From Glycomyces albidus (GTDB lineage Bacteria; Actinomycetota; Actinomycetes; Mycobacteriales; Micromonosporaceae): a stretch of 64,000 nucleotides of DNA. A program made the translations under genes and the position numbers. The notes beneath the pieces were generated by a model, which saw only the letters and a list, made by a program, of their open reading frames with translations, did no database searches and was not told where the DNA came from. The stretch lies in contig NZ_WIAO01000030.1 of the NCBI RefSeq assembly GCF_009451885.1, forward strand, positions 1 through 64,000, written 5' to 3'. Position 1 is the stretch's first letter. Every line of letters starts with the position of its first letter. Positions 1 to 7,952 of the stretch are shown here, one piece after another.

Positions 1-69
1 GTGACCGGCCTCGAACAGCGACACCGCAGCAGCACGCTCCTGCTCGGTCAACGAACTATACGGATGCAA
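1..69 (-). CDS. IS3-family transposase OrfA, N-terminal fragment
   Basis: The minus-strand frame reads MHPYSSLTEQERAAAVSLFE from a TTG at 69-67 and stays open to the window edge. The pattern Y-S-S-L-T-E-Q-E-R followed by A-V-x-L-F-E-A-G is what the first helix of the HTH in actinobacterial IS3 OrfA proteins looks like. OrfA would bind the IS ends and be fused by frameshifting to an OrfB integrase. Only 23 codons are visible, so start and identity remain tentative. Confidence 0.45.
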   Translation of the reverse strand, partial: MHPYSSLTEQERAAAVSLFEAGH

Positions 70-127
70 ACAACAACTCCCCGGAAGCGGAACCGAATTC
101 TCAGTCCAACTTCCGGGGAGCAGTTCA
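1..127 (-). mobile_element. IS3-family insertion sequence, left end (partial)
   Basis: Read on the minus strand, the terminus begins TGAACTGCTCCCCGGAAG at position 127, with the TG start typical of IS3-family ends. It leads within 60 bp into a reading frame resembling an IS3 OrfA N-terminus. An 11-bp inverted repeat, CTCCCCGGAAG (77-87) with CTTCCGGGGAG (110-120), lies just inside the end. The rest of the element is outside the window, so family and completeness are inferred. Confidence 0.55.
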
Positions 128-158
128 CGTCGGCGGTGCCCCTTCGCGCGCGGCGCCC

Positions 159-395
159 TCAGGCGGCCCTCGCCGGGACGAGGGCGCCGCGCGGCGAGAC
201 CGTGCCGCAGCCGAGGCATTCGTGCCCGCTGTCGAAGCCGGAGTCCACCATCCATCCTTCGGCTTCGGCGGCCGCGCACAGGACCGGCCAGCTGTAGTAG
301 GAGTCGTCGTGGCATTGGAAGACGCGGCCGCAGCCGTCGCAGCGCAGTTCGTACTCGATCGCGCCGTTGTTGCAGTCGTAGGTTCGTCCGCTCAT
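159..395 (-). CDS. Small cysteine-rich (zinc-ribbon-like) protein
   Basis: This 78-residue protein of unknown function has Cys at 8, 19, 22, 28, 40, 60 and 63. The CDGC and CLGC pairs are spaced like the knuckles of a zinc ribbon. There is no signal peptide or membrane segment, so it is probably cytoplasmic. A GGAG lies about seven bases before the ATG at 395, which supports the start. It follows a strong hairpin on the same strand, so it is probably transcribed separately from the glycosidase gene. No function is proposed beyond probable metal binding. Confidence 0.6.
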   Translation of the reverse strand: MSGRTYDCNNGAIEYELRCDGCGRVFQCHDDSYYSWPVLCAAAEAEGWMVDSGFDSGHECLGCGTVSPRGALVPARAA

Positions 396-412
396 CGGTC
401 GCTCCGTTCCAG

Positions 413-437
413 GGCGGCCGGGGTTCGCCCGGCCGCC
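413..437. terminator. Hairpin terminator between the GH43 gene and the small Cys-rich gene
   Basis: Perfect 10-bp stem, GGCGGCCGGG (413-422) with CCCGGCCGCC (428-437), loop GTTCG. It sits downstream of the minus-strand glycosidase. No long U tract follows, which is usual in high-GC actinomycetes. Confidence 0.6.
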
Positions 438-520
438 GGAGAAGGATCAGGGCGCTGAAGATGCCCCGAATCACAGCGGCCAAACCTTCTGCCGCGGCAT
501 CGATCCGCGGCCGGAATCGG

Positions 521-1975
521 CTATTCGAGGCGGAACGTCGCGGCGGTGCGCTCGGCGGCCGTGGCGGCCGGAAGCAGGTTGACCAGGCCGTTCTCGTGCC
601 GGAGGTAGCGGCCGGCGAAGTTGACCGACTCGAACGAGACGGCGGCCGAGTCGGCGAGGCCGGCGCGGCGGTGGAAGCTGGCGTCCTGGCGGAACTGGGT
701 CGAGCCGTCGCCGGCCTCCACCCAGAACTCGTAGTTCCGGTGCCGCAGGTAGCGGCCCGGGAAGTTCGCCGACTCCAGCGAGACCGTGCCCGAGCCCGAC
801 AGGCCCGTGACGATCCGGAACTGCGAGTCCGCCAGCATCGCCGGCGTCGCGTTCGCACGGAGCCGGAAGTCGTAGTGGTTCAAGAAGACACCGGTCGAGC
901 CGTGCGCGGCGAAGCGGTACGGGGTCGCCCCGTCGGCGACCGGGATCCCGAAGTCCGGCGTGCCGTCGGACCTCCAGTAGAACTTCTGGACCCTGGTGTG
1001 GCGGTTCGGGTCGTAGAGCGGGTCGCCGCTGATGTCGCGGTAGGGCCGGGCGTGGTAGACGATGAGGTCGCTCTGGCCGTCCTCGGAGACGGTGAACGAG
1101 CTGTGGCCGGGGCCGAACTGGCCGGTGGCGTCGCTGCTGCGCAGGACCGGTTGCGCGCTCTTCGCCCACGACGCGGGGTTGAGCAGGTTCGCGCCCTCCG
1201 AGGCGGTGAGGAGGCCGACCGCGTAGTTCGCGTCGGTGGCGCTGGCGGAGAAGGTCATGAAGATCCGGCCGTTGCGCTTGATGACGGCGGCGCCCTCGTT
1301 CACCTTGTGGCCGATGGTCTCCCACGAGTGCGTGGGCTTGCTGATGCGGACCGGCGTGCCGGTGATCGCCAGCGGGCTCGACATCGCGGCCAGGTACAGG
1401 CTGGTGCCGCTGCCGAGCTCGGGGTCGCTCTGGGCCCAGCACAGGTAGCGGGTGGAGCCGTTGGTGAACGTGGTGGCGTCCAGGGAGAACGAGTCGCGCG
1501 GGGTGGTGATCCGGCCGCGCTCGGTCCAGGTGCCGGTGAGCGGGTTGGCGCTGGCGTTCTCCAAGGCGTACATGCGGATCGCCCAGACGTCCTCGGCGCG
1601 CCCGGCGGCGAAGTACACGTACCACCGGCCGCCGATGTAGTGGAGCTCCGGCGCCCAGATGTGGGCGCTCATCGGGCCGCTGGCGTGCTTCTGCCACACC
1701 GTGACCTCTGCCGCGGTGGCGAGGCCCTGGACGGTGGTGGCGCGTCGCATGACGATGCGGTCGTAGGCCGGGACGCTCGCGGTGAAGTAGTAGTAGCCGT
1801 CGGTGTGGCGCACGATGAACGGGTCGGCGCGCTGCCGGATGAGCGGGTTGGAGTAGAGCACGCCCGGGCTCGCCGAAGCCGGGGCGGCGGCCCAGAACGG
1901 GGAGGCGGCTGCGGCGACGGCCGCCGCTCCGGCCGTCTGGAGGAGTCGGCGGCGGTTGAGGGGTGAGCTGCGCAT
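521..1975 (-). CDS. Exported GH43 glycoside hydrolase with C-terminal AbfB-type arabinose-binding domain
   Basis: The 484-residue protein opens with a Tat-type signal (NRRRLLQTAG and a long Ala stretch, about 1-36). A five-bladed GH43 domain follows (about 38-330). The expected acidic triad is visible: Asp51 in RADPFIV (base), Asp166 in FSLDATTF (pKa modulator) and Glu227 in KVNEGAAV (acid). Residues about 340-484 hold repeated S-x-N-F-x-G-R-Y-L-R-H motifs characteristic of AbfB/CBM42. It probably cuts arabinose or xylose side chains from arabinoxylan or arabinan outside the cell. A GTGGAG lies before the ATG. It is a single gene with its own promoter at 2035-2063. Confidence 0.85.
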   Translation of the reverse strand: MRSSPLNRRRLLQTAGAAAVAAAASPFWAAAPASASPGVLYSNPLIRQRADPFIVRHTDGYYYFTASVPAYDRIVMRRATTVQGLATAAEVTVWQKHASGPMSAHIWAPELHYIGGRWYVYFAAGRAEDVWAIRMYALENASANPLTGTWTERGRITTPRDSFSLDATTFTNGSTRYLCWAQSDPELGSGTSLYLAAMSSPLAITGTPVRISKPTHSWETIGHKVNEGAAVIKRNGRIFMTFSASATDANYAVGLLTASEGANLLNPASWAKSAQPVLRSSDATGQFGPGHSSFTVSEDGQSDLIVYHARPYRDISGDPLYDPNRHTRVQKFYWRSDGTPDFGIPVADGATPYRFAAHGSTGVFLNHYDFRLRANATPAMLADSQFRIVTGLSGSGTVSLESANFPGRYLRHRNYEFWVEAGDGSTQFRQDASFHRRAGLADSAAVSFESVNFAGRYLRHENGLVNLLPAATAAERTAATFRLE

Positions 1976-2034
1976 GGGAACTCCACAGGATGGGTCGAAT
2001 CGGGAAGGTACATGGCGGCCACCAGGTGATGTTC

Positions 2035-2063
2035 ACGGTAACCAAGCGATCGGACCAAGTCAA
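2035..2063 (-). promoter_or_regulatory. Predicted sigma70-type promoter of the GH43 gene
   Basis: On the minus strand TTGACT (2063-2058) is followed after 17 bases by TACCGT (2040-2035), about 60 bases before the glycosidase start. It lies in a relatively AT-rich patch within the 309-bp gap 1976-2284. I saw no convincing operator there and no other gene. Confidence 0.5.
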
Positions 2064-2284
2064 TACATCAATCCGCATGAATATCGCAGCGGCCCTCGCA
2101 GGGCCCGGTGCCGACCTCCGCCGGAGGCGCCCTCCCCCAAAGGTCGCAAGCCGGTTTCCGACTCGCGCCAGTCGTCGGGGAGGCCGCCGCGCGGACAGGA
2201 TTGGCGGTGTTCGAACGCAAGGGATCCCGCACCGACCATCGCATCCGCGGTCCGCACCGGACCGACGCACCCACTGGAGAAGCC

Positions 2285-4225
2285 ATGACCGCCCGCCACC
2301 CCATCGCCAGGGCCGCAGCCGCGCTCGCCGCGCTCGGCGTCCTCGCGACCACCGCCGCCTGCGGCCGGGACGACCCCGCGCTGCCCGAACCCGAGCCGCC
2401 GGCCGCCGCCGAGGAGTTCACGGCCGCGAACGTCGACGCCTGGCTCGACGCGACCCTCCCCGGCATGCTCGAAGGGTCCGGCGTCGCCGGAGCCGCGGTC
2501 GCCGTCGTCGGCGACGGGCAGGTCCTCACCACCCGCGGCTTCGGGTTCGCCGACACCGCGTCCCGGATCGAGGTCGACCCCGCGGCGACGCTGTTCCGCC
2601 CCGGGTCGGTGTCCAAGGTCTTCACCGCGACCGCCGTCATGCAACTCGTCGAGCAGGGCGAACTCGACCTCGACACCGACGTCGCCGCCTACCTCGACTT
2701 CGATCTCGAACGCGGCTACGACGACGACCTGACCCTGCGCCACCTGCTCAGCCACACCGCCGGGTTCGAGGAGCGCATCGCCGGCCTCATCGCCTTCGAA
2801 GGCGATGAGGTGAACCTCCGCGAAGCACTCGCGACCGACCCGCCCGAGCAGGTGTTCCGGCCCGGCACGACCCCGTCCTACTCCAACTACGGGAACGCCC
2901 TCGCCGGGTACATCGTGGAGCGGGTGAGCGGCATGCCGTTCGAGGACTACATCGACCGGCACCTGCTCGCCCCGCTGGGCATGGACTCCTCCTCGTTCCG
3001 CCAGCCCCTGTCCGAGGACCTCGCCGGCCGGCTCTCCAGCGGCTACGGCGCCGCAGACGGACCGGCCCAGCCGTTCGAGTACGTCGCCACCCCGCCCGCC
3101 GGCGCGCTGTCGGCCACCGCCGACGACATGGCGCTCTTCATGCTCGCGCAGCTCGGCGCCCACCCCGGCGGCGTCGAACTGCTCGACGCGGCGACCCGTG
3201 AGCAGATGTACTCCCCCGCGCTCGACGAGGAGAGCCTCGGCGCGTTCGCGGGAGCGCAGCGGATGACGCTCGGCTGGTTCCAGGAGGACCAGAACGGCCA
3301 CCGCGTCGTCGGGCACGGCGGCGACACCAACTGGTTCCACTCGCACCTGAACCTCTACCCCGACGACGGGGCCGGGATCTTCGTGTCCTTCAACAGCTCC
3401 GGCACCGAAGGCCACGAGACCGTCGGCCTGCGGGCCGACCTCATGCGCGAGTTCGCCGACCGCTACTTCCCCGGCGAGACCGAGACGTCGACCGTCGCCG
3501 GATCGGACGCCGAACGCATCGAGGGCACCTACTACTCCTCGCGCGGCTCGCAGTCCACCTTCCTGTCGGCGCTCGACGTCGTCAGCACCACCGAGGCCAC
3601 CGCGCTCGACGACGGGCGCCTGTACTTCGAGTCCGACCCGGGCACGCTCGAACCGGGCGTGTTCGAGCATGTCGGCGGCGACGTGTGGACGGAGGTCGGC
3701 GGCGACCGCACGATCGCGGTCCGGACCGAGGACGGCGAGGTGACCGGGATCGTCCACGACGCGGCGTTCACCCTGCTGCCCTTGGACACCGAGCGCCGGA
3801 TCGGCCTGCCGGTCCTGATCGCCGCGGTCGCGGCGCTCCTGCTCGGCCTCCTCGCGTGGCCGGCCGCGGCGGTCTACCGCCGGGTGCGGCGCCGTCCCGG
3901 TCCGGCCCGCGAGGGACGGCGGTGGCGGGCGCTCGTCCGCGTCGGCGCCGCCTGCTCGGTGCTGGCGATCGCCGGGTGGGTCGCGGTGGTCCTCATGGCG
4001 ATGGCGCTCCAGGAGCCGTCGGCCGCACTGATCCGGACCGTGCAGGCGCTCCAGCTCGTCGGCGCCCTCGGCCTGATCCCTGCGGCGGTGAGACTCGTCG
4101 GCGAGATCCGCCGCAAGGCGGGTTGGCGGGCGGTGACCGGTACGGTGATCACGTTCCTGGCCCTTTCGGCGGTCGCTGACTTCGCGATCGAGTTCCAGCT
4201 GCTCTCGCCGAACATCACCTACTGA
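2285..4225 (+). CDS. Lipoprotein serine hydrolase (beta-lactamase class C/PBP4* family) with C-terminal membrane domain
   Basis: The 646-residue protein starts at the ATG preceded by GGAG (2276). Its signal peptide ends in a lipobox (LATTAAC, Cys26). The class C serine-hydrolase fold runs from about 45 to 400, with nucleophile motif Ser107-x-x-Lys110 (GSVSK), Tyr198-Ser-Asn (PSYSN) and a C-terminal HGG (VGHGGDTNW). After a poorly conserved spacer there are about four hydrophobic helices (about 505-640). The protein is therefore tethered at both ends, with the catalytic domain outside the cell. Family members act as D-aminopeptidases, esterases or cell-wall peptidases; the substrate cannot be told. 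It ends just before the sensor kinase gene. Confidence 0.8.
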   Translation: MTARHPIARAAAALAALGVLATTAACGRDDPALPEPEPPAAAEEFTAANVDAWLDATLPGMLEGSGVAGAAVAVVGDGQVLTTRGFGFADTASRIEVDPAATLFRPGSVSKVFTATAVMQLVEQGELDLDTDVAAYLDFDLERGYDDDLTLRHLLSHTAGFEERIAGLIAFEGDEVNLREALATDPPEQVFRPGTTPSYSNYGNALAGYIVERVSGMPFEDYIDRHLLAPLGMDSSSFRQPLSEDLAGRLSSGYGAADGPAQPFEYVATPPAGALSATADDMALFMLAQLGAHPGGVELLDAATREQMYSPALDEESLGAFAGAQRMTLGWFQEDQNGHRVVGHGGDTNWFHSHLNLYPDDGAGIFVSFNSSGTEGHETVGLRADLMREFADRYFPGETETSTVAGSDAERIEGTYYSSRGSQSTFLSALDVVSTTEATALDDGRLYFESDPGTLEPGVFEHVGGDVWTEVGGDRTIAVRTEDGEVTGIVHDAAFTLLPLDTERRIGLPVLIAAVAALLLGLLAWPAAAVYRRVRRRPGPAREGRRWRALVRVGAACSVLAIAGWVAVVLMAMALQEPSAALIRTVQALQLVGALGLIPAAVRLVGEIRRKAGWRAVTGTVITFLALSAVADFAIEFQLLSPNITY

Positions 4226-4248
4226 CCGCCGCGGCGGCCGACGACAGG

Positions 4249-5781
4249 ATGGTCCACATGACTGCGCCAGCCGAGCAAGGCGCGGCCGCCCGCCGGAAGC
4301 GGACGCCGGGAGAGCGCCTCGACCGGGCGCTCTCCCGCCTGAGAACCGTGCCGCCGCTCGTTCGGGACGCCGTGTTCGCGGCGGCCGTCGCGGCGGTCAC
4401 CTCGGGCATGTACGCGGTCTTGGCCGAGCTCGCCCCGGCCGAACCGTCGCTGCAGGTCACGTCCGCCGAGGTGTGGACGATGGGGGCGCTCGCGACGGCC
4501 CAGGCCCTGCTGCTGTGCTTCAGGCGGGTGCGACCGGGCCTGTGCATGGCCGCGATCGTCGTCCTCCAGGCGGGGATCATCGCGATCGCGCCGCAGATCA
4601 TGGCCCAGGGCATCGGCCCGGCCGTCGCGGCCTACACGATCGGCAGCCTCACGACCGCGCGGTTCACGGCCGGGGCCGCCGCGGCGGCCGTCGTCCTCGA
4701 GACAGGGGCCTCCGCGGGGGCGACCTGGGGCGAGCCCGGTGCGGCGGTCACAGTGCTCAACCAGTTCGGGTCGAGCGCGCTGCTGTACGCCGCGGCGGCC
4801 TTCGTCGGGGTGTACATCGCCGCCCGGCGCCGCAACCGGGACCTCGCGCGCGAACGCTCGGAGCAGGTGCTGCGGGCCGCGCGCGAACGGGCCGAGTCCG
4901 CGATCCTCGCCGAGCGGTCCCGCATCGCCCGCGAACTCCACGACGTCGCCGCGCACCACCTGTCCGGCATGGTCATCCAGGCCGCCGCGGTCGAGCGCCT
5001 CATCGACCGCGACCCGGCCGCGGCCCGCGAAGGCGCGGCGTGGATCCGCTCGCAGGGCAAGGAGACCCTGGCCAACCTGCGCCAGGTGGTCGGCCTCCTG
5101 CGGGACCGGGGCGGGAGCGGGGACGGCAACGCGCCGGTGCCGGGACTGTCCGCTCTGGACGCACTGGTCGAGGAGTCCCGGCGGCTCGGCGACGACGTGA
5201 CCTTCGTGCGCGAGGGCGAGCCGCTGGCCCTGCCGCCGATCGCCGACATCTCGCTGTACCGGATCGCCCAGCAGGCACTGACGAACGCACGCCAGCACGC
5301 CCCCGGGGCGGCGGTGCGGCTGCGGCTGACCTACGAGCCGCACCACGTGGACCTGGAGGCCGCCAACGGCAGGCCGCAGCGGGAGCCCGCAGTGGTCGAG
5401 CACGGCGGCACCGGGCTGGTCGGGATGCGCGAGCGCGCCGACCTCGTGGGAGCCGAATTCGACGCCGGCCCCACCGGCGACGGCGGCTGGAACGTGCACC
5501 TGCGACTGCCGGTCCGAGAGGCCGACCGCGAACGCGCGGCCTTCGCCGGCCATGCGCGACCGGACGGCGGCGATGCGGCCGAGACGGCGCGGTCGGGCGA
5601 TCCCGTTGCGGCCGAACCGGGAGCGCGGCGTCGTTCGGGTGGAGGCGAGCTGCCGGCCGCTTCGGCCGCCGTCGGGGAACGATCGGGAGCGTCCGCCGCC
5701 GACGGCAGGCGGACGGATCGCGCGGCCCCCGGGTCCGAGCCGTCCGGCGACGGGTCCACGAGTGAGACGGGAGAACGATGA
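4249..5781 (+). CDS. Sensor histidine kinase, NarL/DesK type
   Basis: The protein of about 510 residues has four or five N-terminal membrane helices (about 38-192). A HisKA_3 dimerisation helix follows, with the phospho-acceptor His231 in RIARELHDVAAHHL. An HATPase_c domain carries the N box (ALTNARQHA) and a glycine box (GGTGLVGMRERADL). The last 85 or so residues are Ala/Gly/Arg-rich and look disordered. An ATG at 4258 with AGGA eight bases upstream is an equally good start. It overlaps the response regulator by four bases (ATGA), so the two are co-translated. No extracellular ligand domain is visible, so the signal is probably membrane-borne. Confidence 0.87.
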   Translation: MVHMTAPAEQGAAARRKRTPGERLDRALSRLRTVPPLVRDAVFAAAVAAVTSGMYAVLAELAPAEPSLQVTSAEVWTMGALATAQALLLCFRRVRPGLCMAAIVVLQAGIIAIAPQIMAQGIGPAVAAYTIGSLTTARFTAGAAAAAVVLETGASAGATWGEPGAAVTVLNQFGSSALLYAAAAFVGVYIAARRRNRDLARERSEQVLRAARERAESAILAERSRIARELHDVAAHHLSGMVIQAAAVERLIDRDPAAAREGAAWIRSQGKETLANLRQVVGLLRDRGGSGDGNAPVPGLSALDALVEESRRLGDDVTFVREGEPLALPPIADISLYRIAQQALTNARQHAPGAAVRLRLTYEPHHVDLEAANGRPQREPAVVEHGGTGLVGMRERADLVGAEFDAGPTGDGGWNVHLRLPVREADRERAAFAGHARPDGGDAAETARSGDPVAAEPGARRRSGGGELPAASAAVGERSGASAADGRRTDRAAPGSEPSGDGSTSETGER

Positions 5782-6428
5782 TCAAGGTGCTGCTGGTGGA
5801 CGACCAGGCCGTGGTCCGGGCGGGGTTCCGGGTGCTGCTGGAGGACGCCGGGGACATCGAAGTCGTGGCCGAGGCGTCGAACGGCCCGTCCGCGGTGACC
5901 GCCGCGAAGCAGTTCGCGCCCGACGTGATCTGCATGGACGTGCGGATGCCCGGCGGCGACGGCCTGGCCGCCACGCGGCGGATCGTGGCCGACCGCGAGG
6001 GCGACGCGCCCGCGATCCTCGTCGTGACCACGTTCGACCTCGACGAGTACGTGTTCGGCGCGCTCGAGGCGGGCGCGAGCGGGTTCATCCTCAAGGACTG
6101 CGAACCGGAGGACCTGGTCGACGCCGTTCGGAGGCTCGCCGCCGGGCAGGGGCTGGTCGACCAGGCGGTGACGCGCCGCGTCATCTCCGAGTTCGCCCGC
6201 CGGAGGCGTCGGATCAACGCCGGTGGCGGCGCGGCAGATGTGCTCACCACCCGCGAGACCGAGATCGTGCTGCTGCTGGCCCGCGGCATGTCCAACGCCG
6301 AGATCGCCGAGGAGCTGTTCGTGGAGACCAGCACGGTCAAGTCACACCTGGGGCGGGCCATGGCGAAGATCGGCGCGCGGGACCGTGTGCAGACGGTCGT
6401 GTGGGCCTACGAGAACGGCCTCGTCTAG
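5778..6428 (+). CDS. NarL/FixJ-family response regulator
   Basis: The 216-residue protein has a receiver domain (1-120) with the acidic pocket DDQ, phospho-acceptor Asp54 (CMDVRMPGGDG), Thr85 region (VVTTFD) and Lys105 (ILKDC). A LuxR-type HTH lies at about 150-213 (LTTRETEIVLLLARGMSNAE). It is the cognate partner of the kinase whose gene overlaps it. Targets are unknown; the upstream serine hydrolase, same strand and 23 bp from the kinase, is the obvious candidate. Confidence 0.9.
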   Translation: MIKVLLVDDQAVVRAGFRVLLEDAGDIEVVAEASNGPSAVTAAKQFAPDVICMDVRMPGGDGLAATRRIVADREGDAPAILVVTTFDLDEYVFGALEAGASGFILKDCEPEDLVDAVRRLAAGQGLVDQAVTRRVISEFARRRRRINAGGGAADVLTTRETEIVLLLARGMSNAEIAEELFVETSTVKSHLGRAMAKIGARDRVQTVVWAYENGLV

Positions 6429-6495
6429 ACACGAATCGTCGCTAATGCCGGTCCGGTGATGCGCGAGGCGGACTCCGAGTCGTTCGCTCGCCGGG

Positions 6496-6512
6496 CGCCG
6501 GGCGACCCGGCG
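6496..6512. terminator. Possible terminator between convergent genes
   Basis: CGCCGGG (496-502 of this kilobase) pairs with CCCGGCG after a three-base loop, in the 227-bp gap between the response regulator and the kinase-family gene. The stem is short and the region is generally GC-rich, so this is weak. I see no gene in the gap. Confidence 0.25.
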
Positions 6513-6655
6513 ACCGGTGTGCGGTGACCGGGTCGTTCGCCAGCGCGGCGAGCGGGCGAACGGGCGGAACACGGCCGGTGCCGGCTCACGATGGGGGCAT
6601 GGCCGTGGATCGGGCCGGCCGCGCTGGCTCGAGCGCGTCTGGCCCGGACCGCCTC

Positions 6656-7948
6656 CTAGACCCGCTGAACCGACTGGGCGGCGAGCGTCGCCGCGCCGAT
6701 CTCGGCGGGTCCTGCCACCGTGGTCGCCGCGGCCGGCCAGGTCGCAGTGAGCCGGTCGCGGACGCCGTCGCGGACCTGGGCGCAGCTGCGGAGGACGCTG
6801 CCGGACAAGACGATCGGTGTCACCTCGCCGGGATCCCGGACCGCGGCGACCGCCGTCGCGAGATGGTCCGCGGCCTCGTCGAGGATCGCCGCGGCGAGCG
6901 CATCCCCGGCCAGCGCGGCCTCGGTGACGAGCGGCGCGAGCCGGTCGAGACTGCGGGGCGGTCGGGCGTGAACGGCGATGACGAACGCGTCTGACGCGGA
7001 ACCGTCCTCCGCGACGGCCTCCGCATCTCGATCGAGCCTGTGCGAGCGGAGTGTGAACGCCGGCGCGAAGACGGCTGCGCCGGACACGGTTTCAGTGTGG
7101 GAGCCCGGTTCGGCCTCGGCGCGGGGGCTGCTTCGGGCGCCGGTCGCCGCGGCGGTGTCATCACCGATGCGGTGGATCGGCGCCGCGGCGATGCCTTCGG
7201 AACTCACCCCGGCTTCGACGGCGGGTGGCGCGGTCGGTTCGTGGCCGGGCGGGCGGTGGGAGGTGTCCGGGCCGGGCACTGCCGCGGGGTTCGCGGTGGC
7301 GTTCGCAGCGTTGACGTCTGCGCGCGGGCCGGCGGCGCCCGCGTCGGGTGCGTCGTGCGGTCTGGGGTCGGCGGTGCGGTCGTCGAGGACCGCCGCGAGC
7401 ACCGAGTCGGTGAGCATTGTGGACGGTAGTCCGGCCTGGAGTCGCCGGGCCGTCTCGACCGCGGCGCGGTGGCCGATCCAGTAGCCGGAGCCCAGGTCGC
7501 CGAGGAGCCAGCCGAGACCGTCGCCGACGCGGGTGATGCGGCCCGCTTCGATGCGGGCGGCGGCCGCGCCGGTGCCCGCGATGAGGACCGTGCCCTCCGG
7601 TGCGTCGGTGCCCGAGGCGAAGGCGATCTGGGCGTCGCCGACCGCGCGGACAGGGCAGGTGAGGCCGGCGGCGTTCCAGACGCGTTGGAACGCCGCCGCG
7701 GTCTCGGGCCGGCCGAAGCCGCTGACTCCGGCGAGGCCCAGGACCGCGGCGGCGATGCGGGCGGGGTCGGTACCGGCCAGGGCCGCGCGCAGGGCGCGGG
7801 CGACCTCCGCGGCGGCGAGGTCGGGCGGGACGGCCAGCGGATTGCCGCCGCCGGCGTCGCCCCGGCCGACCACGGTGCCGTCGAGGGTGGTCACGATCGC
7901 GCGGGAGGAGGTCCCGCCGACGTCCAGGCCGAGTACCAGCTTGCTCAT
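6656..7948 (-). CDS. N-acetylglucosamine-type kinase, BadF/BadG/BcrA/BcrD ATPase family
   Basis: The 430-residue protein has the ASKHA phosphate-1 motif GLDVGGTSSRA (7-17), phosphate-2 motif LIAGTGAAAA (122-131) and the GDLGSGYWIG signature (150-159) typical of GlcNAc kinases of this family. It would phosphorylate imported GlcNAc at C6. The last gene of the ngc cluster, it lies four bases from the GH16 gene. Residues about 190-318 are an Ala/Pro/Ser/Gly-rich, probably disordered insertion between the catalytic lobes; without it the length is the usual 300. The C-terminal lobe (VLSGSVLRS) is intact, so it is probably active. Another small-sugar substrate is possible. Confidence 0.78.
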   Translation of the reverse strand: MSKLVLGLDVGGTSSRAIVTTLDGTVVGRGDAGGGNPLAVPPDLAAAEVARALRAALAGTDPARIAAAVLGLAGVSGFGRPETAAAFQRVWNAAGLTCPVRAVGDAQIAFASGTDAPEGTVLIAGTGAAAARIEAGRITRVGDGLGWLLGDLGSGYWIGHRAAVETARRLQAGLPSTMLTDSVLAAVLDDRTADPRPHDAPDAGAAGPRADVNAANATANPAAVPGPDTSHRPPGHEPTAPPAVEAGVSSEGIAAAPIHRIGDDTAAATGARSSPRAEAEPGSHTETVSGAAVFAPAFTLRSHRLDRDAEAVAEDGSASDAFVIAVHARPPRSLDRLAPLVTEAALAGDALAAAILDEAADHLATAVAAVRDPGEVTPIVLSGSVLRSCAQVRDGVRDRLTATWPAAATTVAGPAEIGAATLAAQSVQRV

Positions 7949-7952
7949 GGGA

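Noticed and set aside
461-1966. Long open frame antisense to the GH43 gene
   Set aside because: It mirrors the codon periodicity of the glycosidase in GC-rich DNA, has no domain and no ribosome site; the glycosidase has intact catalytic residues.
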